The position numbers and the translations under genes were made by a program. A stretch of DNA of 10,631 nt from Syntrophomonadaceae bacterium (GTDB lineage Bacteria; Bacillota; Dethiobacteria; DTU022): NCBI GenBank assembly GCA_007129055.1, contig SKWE01000096.1:1-10631 (forward strand). Direction: 5' to 3'. Under the pieces are notes generated by a model. It was not told the DNA's origin. It did not search any database and was given only the letters and a program-made list of their open reading frames with translations. Each line of letters starts with the position of its first letter. Position 1 is the first letter of the stretch. Below are positions 1 to 6,145 of the stretch, one piece after another.

Positions 1-288
1 CCAACGGTGGTTAACATAGTGCGCCCCACTTCTTTCGGCTTCAAAACGGATAGATTCCTGAGCTTGTTTTTTTGTTCCTACAAAAATAATGTTGCCGCCT
101 TCGGCAATTGTATCCCTCACATAATTGTAAGCGCTATCCATAAGCTTAACAGTTTTCTGTAAGTCAATAATGTAAATCCCATTTCTTTCTGTGAAGATGT
201 AATTTTTCATCTTCGGGTTCCAGCGGCGTGTTTGATGTCCAAAGTGGACTCCCGCTTCCAACAGCTGTTTCATACTTACCTTAGCCAA
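1..288 (-). CDS. rpsB: 30S ribosomal protein S2, N-terminal part (cut by window edge)
   Basis: Component of the small ribosomal subunit. The first 96 codons are present and the reading frame is still open at the left edge, so the C-terminal part lies outside the window. The translation has the S2 N-terminal signature KQLLEAGVHFGHQTRRWNPKM, followed by the YIFTERNGIYIIDLQKT segment and the IIFVGTKKQAQ strand-helix, all typical of S2. I chose the TTG at 288-286 as start: it gives (M)AKVSMKQLLEAG, the usual S2 N-terminus, and sits 7 nt after a GGAGG Shine-Dalgarno (296-300). An in-frame ATG at 273-271 would drop five residues and has no well-placed ribosome site. The gene is driven by the promoter at 399-427 through a leader of about 100 nt. 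tsf, the usual downstream partner, would lie beyond the edge. Confidence 0.96.
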   Translation of the reverse strand, partial: MAKVSMKQLLEAGVHFGHQTRRWNPKMKNYIFTERNGIYIIDLQKTVKLMDSAYNYVRDTIAEGGNIIFVGTKKQAQESIRFEAERSGAHYVNHRW

Positions 289-392
289 TTTAGTTCCTCC
301 TTTTGTTTTGCCACCGCCTGATTCATTGACCTTAACCAAGCTTTCAGCCAACCGGTTATAGCCTCAACAGGCGTGCGTTTTATAGATTTACC
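289..392 (-). promoter_or_regulatory. Candidate rpsB 5' leader with two hairpins
   Basis: This is the roughly 104-nt stretch between the predicted rpsB transcription start (about 392) and the TTG start. Two inverted repeats are visible. One is a 4-bp GCCT/AGGC stem with a 4-nt loop (361-372). The other is longer: outer arms TAACC/GGTTA (333-358) around an inner GCT-GAA-AGC helix, with internal loops. The Shine-Dalgarno at 296-300 lies downstream of both. S2 is known to repress its own operon through the leader in Gammaproteobacteria, so a regulatory leader is plausible here. I do not recognise this structure as a named RNA family, and the stems are short. Confidence 0.35.
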
Positions 393-398
393 AGAGGT

Positions 399-427
399 AG
401 TATAGCATAGTTCGTCTTCCATGGCAA
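399..427 (-). promoter_or_regulatory. Sigma-70/SigA-type promoter for rpsB
   Basis: Read on the minus strand, there is a -35 box TTGCCA (427-422; one mismatch to TTGACA), a spacer of exactly 17 nt, and a -10 box TATACT (404-399; one mismatch to TATAAT) preceded by a TGn extended -10. This is near-consensus, as expected for a ribosomal protein gene. The predicted start of transcription is near 392. Confidence 0.8.
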
Positions 428-438
428 TTAAATCAGTA

Positions 439-462
439 ATATTAATAAGCATATTAATAAGC
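439..462. repeat. 12-bp perfect tandem duplication upstream of the rpsB promoter
   Basis: ATATTAATAAGC occurs twice head-to-tail (439-450 and 451-462) and the next base also matches. Relative to the predicted rpsB start it covers about -47 to -70, partly where an AT-rich UP element would sit. A 9-bp part of the unit (ATATTAATA) recurs at 572-580, just before the ribosome site of the divergent gene. Confidence 0.75.
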
Positions 463-503
463 AATTGACTGACCTGTTATATCTTTCTTATCTCGCTCAC
501 ATA

Positions 504-532
504 TTGCAATAGCTTAACTGTTATTATAGAAT
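504..532 (+). promoter_or_regulatory. Promoter for the DUF1015 gene
   Basis: There is a -35-like TTGCAA (504-509; 4 of 6 consensus bases), a 17-nt spacer, and a -10-like TAGAAT (527-532; 5 of 6). Transcription would start near 539, leaving a leader of about 60 nt. It is divergent from the rpsB promoter, with the two -35 boxes about 75 bp apart, and weaker than it. Confidence 0.55.
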
Positions 533-598
533 CTTAAATGCAAGGTAACTGCTATTATTAAATGGCCCAGAATATTAATACCGACAGGGGAGAAAAAC

Positions 599-1879
599 AT
601 GGCTAATATTAAACCATTCAGGGGAATCAGATTTAACTGCTCATTGATCGATGATCCTGGCAAAGTAATAACACCACCTTATGATGTAATTAATGATCAC
701 GAACAGGATAAACTGCACAGCAGCAGCCCTTATAACATAGTTCGACTTGAATACGGAAAAATTCTTCCCGGGGATAATGAAGATAATAATCGCTATACCA
801 GGGCGGCAGACTTGCTAAATAATTGGTTGGATACAGATATTTTACTTTTGGAAGATAAGCAAAGCTACTACCTTTATGAACAACATTTTAGTTATCATAA
901 TACCCCCTGCATTCGCAGGGGTATTGCAGCTGCGCTTAAACTCCAGCCATACGAGGACAATGTTATTCTCCCGCATGAACGCACCATGACTGGCCCAAAA
1001 GCGGATCGACTTGAACTGCTTAAAGCAACCAGGACCAACACCAGCCCAATTTTTACACTATATCCCGATCCTGAAAACCGTGTTGAAGATTTTTTTCAAT
1101 TGATAGCTGGTAAAGAACCTGTTTTTGAGAGCAAAGAGCATGACGGGCAGTTTCACAGGTTGTGGAAGATTACCGATAGCAGCAGTTTATCGGAGATTAC
1201 AACATATATTCAATCACAACCCCTTTTAATAGCTGATGGGCACCATCGCTATGAAACTGCACTTGATTATAGCCGCCTGCTAATTGAAGGCCATGAAGAG
1301 TCAGCAGGTTACATTCTTACTTTCATGGTCAGCATGCAGGATCCGGGCCTGCTTGTTTTACCGACCCACAGACTTCTTAGCGGACTAAGTAGTGAACAAC
1401 AAACTTCTCTTAAAAGGATTATCGATAACAATTTCTCTGTTCATGATTATGGCAACCCGTCGGATCTTAATAGAACTGAATATTTCGTAGATTTAAAGAA
1501 CTTGAGCGTTTCCAATAATGGTTTTGGATTTATCACCCATGGGCAGGTAAGTCTATTAACTCCAAAGAATGATATGAAATATCCCGGTTTATCGCTTCCT
1601 GTGGATATTCTTCACAAAACGATCCTTCAGCCCCTCTTGGCGCCTGGAGAAAAAAGTGAAGTTGACAAAGACCTGATTACCTATCCGCACGATCTTGACT
1701 CTGCAATAGATTCTGTTTTATATGGCTCTGCGAATGCGGCATTTATACTGGATACCGTGCCGGTAGAAGAAGTTCTCAAGCATTCCAGGGCAGGAAATGT
1801 GATGCCGCAAAAAACCACTTTTTTCTTTCCAAAATTGCCCGGGGGTTTAGTTTTGTATAATATGGATCATGGTTTTTAA
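599..1879 (+). CDS. DUF1015 family protein, function unknown
   Basis: A soluble protein of 426 aa with no signal peptide or membrane segment, of the usual length for DUF1015 (COG4198). Family motifs I recognise are the N-terminal IKPFRGIRFN, PPYDVI (26-31), LPHERTMTGPKADRL (124-138), the central IADGHHRYETAL (211-222), and the C-terminal MPQKTTFFFPKLPGG (402-416). The DGHHR segment recalls the DGxHR motif of ParB/sulfiredoxin-like folds, some of which are phosphotransfer enzymes such as the archaeal free-serine kinase SerK. That resemblance is a motif-level inference, so I assign no reaction. The ATG start follows an AGGGGAG ribosome site (586-592) by 6 nt. The gene is alone on its strand between two minus-strand units. 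Its TAA (1877-1879) overlaps the stop of the convergent deacetylase-family gene. No frameshift or truncation is visible. Confidence 0.9.
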   Translation: MANIKPFRGIRFNCSLIDDPGKVITPPYDVINDHEQDKLHSSSPYNIVRLEYGKILPGDNEDNNRYTRAADLLNNWLDTDILLLEDKQSYYLYEQHFSYHNTPCIRRGIAAALKLQPYEDNVILPHERTMTGPKADRLELLKATRTNTSPIFTLYPDPENRVEDFFQLIAGKEPVFESKEHDGQFHRLWKITDSSSLSEITTYIQSQPLLIADGHHRYETALDYSRLLIEGHEESAGYILTFMVSMQDPGLLVLPTHRLLSGLSSEQQTSLKRIIDNNFSVHDYGNPSDLNRTEYFVDLKNLSVSNNGFGFITHGQVSLLTPKNDMKYPGLSLPVDILHKTILQPLLAPGEKSEVDKDLITYPHDLDSAIDSVLYGSANAAFILDTVPVEEVLKHSRAGNVMPQKTTFFFPKLPGGLVLYNMDHGF

Positions 1880-2928
1880 AGGTCCCAATATTCTTTCTGC
1901 ACTGAAAGTACTTCCTCCAGGCGTTGTTCTGCTGCCCTTGTAGGTTTAAGCCCAGGGCTGGTTTCACCGTGAGGTAATTCCCACCGTCCAAGCGCATTCA
2001 GAACCTGTATCACAGCACCGGCCTGCCCTTCCAGGTGATAGCCACCCTCGAGGCATAACAGCATTTTGCCTCCCGTCCACCTTTCAGCTGCATTTTTCAG
2101 GTGTTCAGCCATCTTGTAGTATCCCTCGAAAGTTAATGACATTCCTGCAAGGGGGTCCTGGCGGTATGCATCCTGGCCGGCAGAAACCAGTATCAGTTCA
2201 GGTTTGTATTGATCGATTACCGGAATGATTATATTTTGGTAAAACAAATCATACTCAACATCTCCGCAGCCAGCAGGAAGTGGAATATTTACAGTATATC
2301 CTTCGCCACTGCCAAAACCTGTCTCTTTAATTTGACCAGTACCGGGATAAGCAGGACTTTGGTGGGTTGATATAAATAATACACCGGGATTGCTTTCAAA
2401 TGAATGCTGTGTACCGTTGCCATGGTGAACGTCCCAGTCAACAATTGCAATCCTGTTAAAACCGTAGTCACGTTTCGCTACTTCTGCTGCAATTGCTATA
2501 TTATTGAACAGGCAAAAACCCTGGGCCCTGGATTTTTCCGCATGATGACCGGGTGGACGGTTCAGGACAAATACCTTTCTCAGGGTTTGACTCATCACTT
2601 TTCTAAGCCCTGTTATGGCTCCGCCAGCTGACAAAAGAGCAATTCGATAAGAATCCGGAACAATATAAGTATCCATATCAAGAAATCTTTTACCAGAACG
2701 ACAGGCAGCATCAATCGATTTAATATAGTCACGATCATGCACTAAAGCAAGGTCATCTATTTCTGCAGGTAGAGGTTCCAGTAAACGAACTAAACCTTCA
2801 TCGGCTGGCTGATCAATAGCTCTGACAATATGTTCAAGCCTTTCTTTGCGCTCTGGATGTTGACCCTGGGTATGGATTAAATAATCATCGTCGTAAACTA
2901 CACCAATGCTTTCTTTTGTGCTTTTCAT
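1876..2928 (-). CDS. Histone deacetylase family protein (AcuC / acetylpolyamine amidohydrolase-like)
   Basis: A 350-aa cytoplasmic Zn-dependent amidohydrolase of the arginase/deacetylase fold, predicted to remove acetyl (or other acyl) groups from lysines, polyamines or similar amides. Visible active-site residues are the His pair in RPPGHHAE (H128, H129), the zinc ligands D166 and H168 in DWDVHHGNG, the third ligand D253 in SAGQDAYRQDPL, and the catalytic Tyr Y297 in LEGGY. The RPPGHHAE and CLFNNIAIAA pattern is closer to the class II-like bacterial enzymes than to class I. The enzyme should be active. The common SAGFDAH is SAGQDAY here (Q252, Y255). The true substrate cannot be read from sequence. 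I chose the ATG at 2928: the upstream in-frame TTG at 2943 would turn the ribosome site itself into coding sequence. It is last in the dnaE gene string, 11 nt after the thioesterase gene. Confidence 0.9.
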   Translation of the reverse strand: MKSTKESIGVVYDDDYLIHTQGQHPERKERLEHIVRAIDQPADEGLVRLLEPLPAEIDDLALVHDRDYIKSIDAACRSGKRFLDMDTYIVPDSYRIALLSAGGAITGLRKVMSQTLRKVFVLNRPPGHHAEKSRAQGFCLFNNIAIAAEVAKRDYGFNRIAIVDWDVHHGNGTQHSFESNPGVLFISTHQSPAYPGTGQIKETGFGSGEGYTVNIPLPAGCGDVEYDLFYQNIIIPVIDQYKPELILVSAGQDAYRQDPLAGMSLTFEGYYKMAEHLKNAAERWTGGKMLLCLEGGYHLEGQAGAVIQVLNALGRWELPHGETSPGLKPTRAAEQRLEEVLSVQKEYWDL

Positions 2929-2932
2929 CTTG

Positions 2933-2940
2933 CCCTCCCT
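2933..2940 (-). promoter_or_regulatory. Ribosome binding site that fixes the deacetylase start at ATG 2928
   Basis: The minus strand reads AGGGAGGG CAAG ATG. This is a strong Shine-Dalgarno with GGAGG 5 nt before the ATG at 2928-2926. The alternative in-frame TTG (2943-2941), which overlaps the thioesterase stop, lies upstream of this site and would make it codons 2-4. Confidence 0.8.
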
Positions 2941-3362
2941 CAATCTTTATCATTTTCAAGTGCTTTTAACAGGCAATTCCATAAAAAAGGGCTCTTCTTT
3001 TTTAAAACAACAGGCCGCCCTTTTTCATTGATAAAAGCATGTTCTGTATATCCTGAAGAAAATAGTTTTCCTTCTTTCCGTATTTCGTAATAAAAAGTAA
3101 GACGCACATTTTCTAATTTTTCCAGGCGGGTATTGATAGTTAATAGATCATCATACCTGACTGCGTGCTTATATTCACAATATGCTTTCAATACAGGAAG
3201 GTAAAGGCCGCTTTTTTCGAATTCAGCATAGGGCATGCCTATTTTTCTCATTAACTCTGTTCTGCCTACCTCAAACCAGGTAAGGTAATTCGCATGGTAA
3301 GCCAGGCCCATTTGATCAGTTTCCTGGTAACGTACACGCAGTTCTGTCTCAGCTTTGTTCAA
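2940..3362 (-). CDS. Acyl-CoA thioesterase, YbgC/FadM (4-hydroxybenzoyl-CoA thioesterase) family
   Basis: A 140-aa single hotdog domain, the standard size for this family, which hydrolyses acyl-CoA thioesters to free acid and CoA in the cytoplasm. The N-terminal signature RVRYQETDQMGLAYHANYL is clear: D16 is the expected catalytic Asp of the DxxG element, with H23, N25 and Y26 following, then a long hotdog helix (WFEVGRTELMRKIGM). Strands around residues 67-118 complete the fold. Chain length and substrate preference cannot be told from sequence. The start is a TTG at 3362-3360. It follows AAGGA by 5 nt, and no ATG or GTG occurs in frame between it and an upstream stop. It lies 51 nt after pyk and 11 nt before the deacetylase-family gene, and is probably cotranscribed with both. 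Confidence 0.9.
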   Translation of the reverse strand: MNKAETELRVRYQETDQMGLAYHANYLTWFEVGRTELMRKIGMPYAEFEKSGLYLPVLKAYCEYKHAVRYDDLLTINTRLEKLENVRLTFYYEIRKEGKLFSSGYTEHAFINEKGRPVVLKKKSPFLWNCLLKALENDKD

Positions 3363-3372
3363 GGATATCCTT
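3361..3372. promoter_or_regulatory. Palindrome over the thioesterase ribosome site and start codon
   Basis: AAGGATATCCTT is a perfect 12-bp palindrome. On the minus strand its first half is the Shine-Dalgarno (AAGGA) and its last two bases are the first two bases of the TTG start. As RNA it could form a 4-bp AAGG/CCTT hairpin with a 4-nt loop that hides the ribosome site. A helix this short is weak by itself and the palindrome may be chance. Confidence 0.4.
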
Positions 3373-3413
3373 CCCCCTGCTAATAGTGTTAAGGCTTATA
3401 TATACCATCACAC

Positions 3414-5162
3414 TTACAGCACATTAGCTTTGCCCCTGTAAACTAATCCCCTGGTTGCATCCACTGTAATAATTTCACCATCTTTAATTTCGCTTACAGC
3501 ATTTTCCACACCAACAATACAAGGTTTACCCAGGTTTATAGCAACAATTGCACCGTGTGATGTTAAACCACCTTCTTCAGTTATTATAGCTGATGCTTTT
3601 TGAATAGCAGGCAGGTAACTCTTGTTGGTTATTCGTGATACTAATACCTGTCCCTCTTTAAAATTTTCAAGGTCTTTCTCACTTTTCACTATGGAAGCTC
3701 TACCACTCGCCGAGGACTTGCCAACTCCGATTCCTTTCACAATAATTTCCCCCACGGTCTCAACACGTAAAAGATTTGTTGTTCCTGAAACACCGACCGG
3801 TACCCCTGCTGTAATAACAACGAGTTCACCACCCTTAATCACACCTTCTTTCAGTGAAGCCTGGATGGCGTTCGAAAACATATCATCTGTTGAAGTAACA
3901 GGTGGGCAGATGACTGCTCTCACGCCCCAGGTTAAGGTTAGCTGTGATGCTACCATGCGCTTTGATGACACTGCAATTATGGGAGCCCTTGGCTTATATT
4001 TTGAAACCATTCGAGCTGTATGGCCTGACTGGGTTGCGGTTATAATAGCATTAGCACCAAGTTCATGTGCTATATGGCAGGTTGAAAAGCTGATGGCATC
4101 AGTTACCGTTTTCTTAATTGTTGAACTCAAATGATCCATTATTCCCTTATAATCTAGTGCTTCTTCTGTTCTTTGCGCAATACGGCTCATTGTTTCTACC
4201 GCTCTCACAGGAAATCTTCCCACGGCAGTTTCCCCTGAAAGCATTACTGCATCAGTTCCGTCAAATATTGCATTAGCCACATCACTTGCCTCTGCCCTGG
4301 TCGGGCGTGGATTTCTAATCATGCTATCCAACATCTGGGTGGCTGTTATAACCGGTTTACCAAGCATGTTGCACTTTCGGATAAATTCCTTCTGAAGCAG
4401 GGGAACCTCTTCCGGGGGCATTTCAACACCGAGATCTCCACGCGCCACCATCACTCCATCAGCTACCTCAAGAATTTCATCGTAATTATCTACGCCTTCC
4501 TGGCTTTCGATTTTTGCCAGGATCATAATGTTTCCACCGTTTTTTTCTATTAATTTTCTAATCTCAAGGATATCTTCAGCACCCCTGGTAAAAGAAGCAG
4601 CCAAAAAATCTATTTCATTTTCCAGGGCAACAAGTATATCCCTTGCATCGTCATCACTTAGCGCCGGCAGGTTAATTCTAGTTCCGGGAGTATTCAGGCC
4701 TTTATAACTGTATAACTCTCCGCCGTGAACGACTTTGCACATGATTTCGCTTTCTTTAATCTCTTTTACCTCAAGCTTTATCAGACCATCATCAATTAGG
4801 ATAATACACCCTTTTTTTAGATCCTTATGCAGGCCTGGATAGGTAACAGAAACTTTATCCTTATTGCCTTCTACAATTTTTGTGGTTAGTACAAAATCCT
4901 GTCCGTCACTCAGGTTAACCGGCTCTTCAGTAAGATTACCTGTCCTTACTTCAGGGCCTCGTGTATCAAATAAAAAACCCACGTTCTTATTTAACTGCGT
5001 ACTCACCTCCCTGATCATTTCCAAACGCCGCAGGTGATCTTCGCTGCTTCCGTGAGATAGATTGAGCCTGGCAACATCCATGCCTGCAAGAACCAAATCT
5101 TTCATTCTATCTTTTGAATCTATACTTGGACCGATAGTACATACTATTTTTGTTCTTCGCAC
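3414..5162 (-). CDS. pyk: Pyruvate kinase with C-terminal PEP-utiliser-like domain
   Basis: Catalyses phosphoenolpyruvate + ADP to pyruvate + ATP, the last step of glycolysis. The protein has 582 aa against about 470 for enzymes such as E. coli PykF; the extra 110 or so residues form the C-terminal domain seen in Bacillus and Geobacillus. The order is: TIM-barrel N-terminal part (KIVCTIGPS at 5-13; R32, N34 and S36 of the substrate/K+ site), B domain (about 69-168), second barrel part with catalytic K217 and Mg ligands E219 (AKIES) and D243 (RGDLG), ATQMLDSM at 274-281, allosteric C domain (about 350-472), then the PEP-utiliser-like domain (about 485-580) with GGLTSHGAIV at 531-540. That domain keeps the family His (H536). 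The start is GTG, 8 nt after GGGAGG. It begins 17 nt past the pfkA stop codon's far end (20-nt gap), so translational coupling is possible. Confidence 0.97.
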   Translation of the reverse strand: MRRTKIVCTIGPSIDSKDRMKDLVLAGMDVARLNLSHGSSEDHLRRLEMIREVSTQLNKNVGFLFDTRGPEVRTGNLTEEPVNLSDGQDFVLTTKIVEGNKDKVSVTYPGLHKDLKKGCIILIDDGLIKLEVKEIKESEIMCKVVHGGELYSYKGLNTPGTRINLPALSDDDARDILVALENEIDFLAASFTRGAEDILEIRKLIEKNGGNIMILAKIESQEGVDNYDEILEVADGVMVARGDLGVEMPPEEVPLLQKEFIRKCNMLGKPVITATQMLDSMIRNPRPTRAEASDVANAIFDGTDAVMLSGETAVGRFPVRAVETMSRIAQRTEEALDYKGIMDHLSSTIKKTVTDAISFSTCHIAHELGANAIITATQSGHTARMVSKYKPRAPIIAVSSKRMVASQLTLTWGVRAVICPPVTSTDDMFSNAIQASLKEGVIKGGELVVITAGVPVGVSGTTNLLRVETVGEIIVKGIGVGKSSASGRASIVKSEKDLENFKEGQVLVSRITNKSYLPAIQKASAIITEEGGLTSHGAIVAINLGKPCIVGVENAVSEIKDGEIITVDATRGLVYRGKANVL

Positions 5163-5182
5163 TTTCTTAACCTCCCGGTCAA

Positions 5183-6145
5183 CTACTTGGATAATACCAG
5201 GGCTAACTGGTATAATTTTTCCGGAAAAGATTTAACCCCCTTGAAACATTGTTCCAGTGGCAGGGCAACAATATCTTCTCCCCTGGAAGCAGTAAATAGG
5301 CCGCTGTTACCTTTATGAAGCAGGTCTACAGCCATTGCCCCCATTCTGCTGCCCAGTATACGATCTACAGCGCTCGGTGTACCTCCACGTTGAACATGCC
5401 CAAGAACAGTTACTCTTATTTCAGAATTAATTTGCTTGCTTACTTCTTCTTTAATTTTATAAACATCGCCCGCTCCTTCAGCAACCAGGATGATGCTGTG
5501 TGCTTTATTTCTTTTTATACCATGCATAAGTCTTTTACAAACCTCTTCAATATCATAACCCACTTCAGGAATCAGTATTGACTCTGCGCCGCCTGCCAGC
5601 CCGGCAGCAAGCGCCAGGAATCCATTATGCCTTCCCATAACTTCAAGCAAAAATATCCTTTCGTGCGATGTTGCCGTATCTCTTAAGCGGTTAATAGCAT
5701 CTAAAATGGTATTAACCGCAGTATCAAATCCTATTGTTTTATCAGTGCCAGGTATATCATTATCGATTGTTCCCGGCACACCAATAACATCAATTCCACG
5801 CTCCTGTAGTGTAATAGCTCCCCGGAAAGAACCTTCTCCACCAATTATGATCAGTTTACCTATGCCTTTTCCTTTTAATAATTCCGCCGCTCTATCCTGG
5901 TTTTCACCTTCCAGCATTTCAGGAGCCCTTGCAGTAAGCAGCACTGTTCCTCCGCGATGGATTATATCAGCGACTGAACCTATTTTAAGGTTTAGAAATT
6001 GATTGCCGCTCAACAATCCGGCATACCCTCTTTGAATGCCTACAATCTCATAACCGTCGCTTATTCCTTTGCGAACTACAGACCTGATAGCAGCATTCAT
6101 GCCCGGTGCATCACCACCACTTGTCATAACGCCTATTTTATACAT
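5183..6145 (-). CDS. pfkA: 6-phosphofructokinase (ATP-type by motif)
   Basis: Phosphorylates fructose 6-phosphate to fructose 1,6-bisphosphate, the committed step of glycolysis, as a cytoplasmic tetramer. Its 320 aa match the bacterial PfkA length. Visible elements are the nucleotide loop TSGGDAPGMN (8-17), effector-site R21 and R25, TARAPE with R73, the catalytic loop PGTIDND (124-130; D128 is the general base), MGRHNG (170-175), R155 and R212/K214 at effector positions, and the substrate residues R244, H250 and R253 (LGHVQRGG). The nucleotide/Mg motif reads GGEGS (102-106), not the usual GGDGS. E104 (codon GAA, 5836-5834) replaces the Mg-binding Asp. G105, the residue that separates ATP from PPi enzymes, is Gly, which favours ATP. 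The ATG shares its A with the dnaE TAA stop (TAATG), and a GGAGG lies about 10 nt upstream inside dnaE. Confidence 0.96.
   Translation of the reverse strand: MYKIGVMTSGGDAPGMNAAIRSVVRKGISDGYEIVGIQRGYAGLLSGNQFLNLKIGSVADIIHRGGTVLLTARAPEMLEGENQDRAAELLKGKGIGKLIIIGGEGSFRGAITLQERGIDVIGVPGTIDNDIPGTDKTIGFDTAVNTILDAINRLRDTATSHERIFLLEVMGRHNGFLALAAGLAGGAESILIPEVGYDIEEVCKRLMHGIKRNKAHSIILVAEGAGDVYKIKEEVSKQINSEIRVTVLGHVQRGGTPSAVDRILGSRMGAMAVDLLHKGNSGLFTASRGEDIVALPLEQCFKGVKSFPEKLYQLALVLSK

Noticed and set aside
276..464. A 62-codon minus-strand open frame upstream of rpsB
   Set aside because: Its ATG lies upstream of the predicted rpsB promoter, it runs through the promoter and the rpsB ribosome site into the first rpsB codons, it has no good ribosome site, and the peptide looks like translated non-coding DNA.
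1829..1857. Possible hairpin near the end of the DUF1015 gene (CAAAA..TTTTG arms around CCCGGG)
   Set aside because: The arms are interrupted, the loop is too tight if the G/C bases pair, and it lies inside conserved coding sequence with no proper T-run, so it is not a credible terminator.
2926..2943. TTG at 2943 as the deacetylase start, overlapping the thioesterase stop
   Set aside because: It would place the strong AGGGAGGG ribosome site inside the coding region. The ATG at 2928 is correctly spaced from that site and gives a normal family N-terminus.
3622..4134. A 170-codon plus-strand open frame
   Set aside because: It lies fully antisense inside pyk, whose protein is clearly conserved here, and its translation resembles no family I know. 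It is a shadow of the pyk codon pattern.
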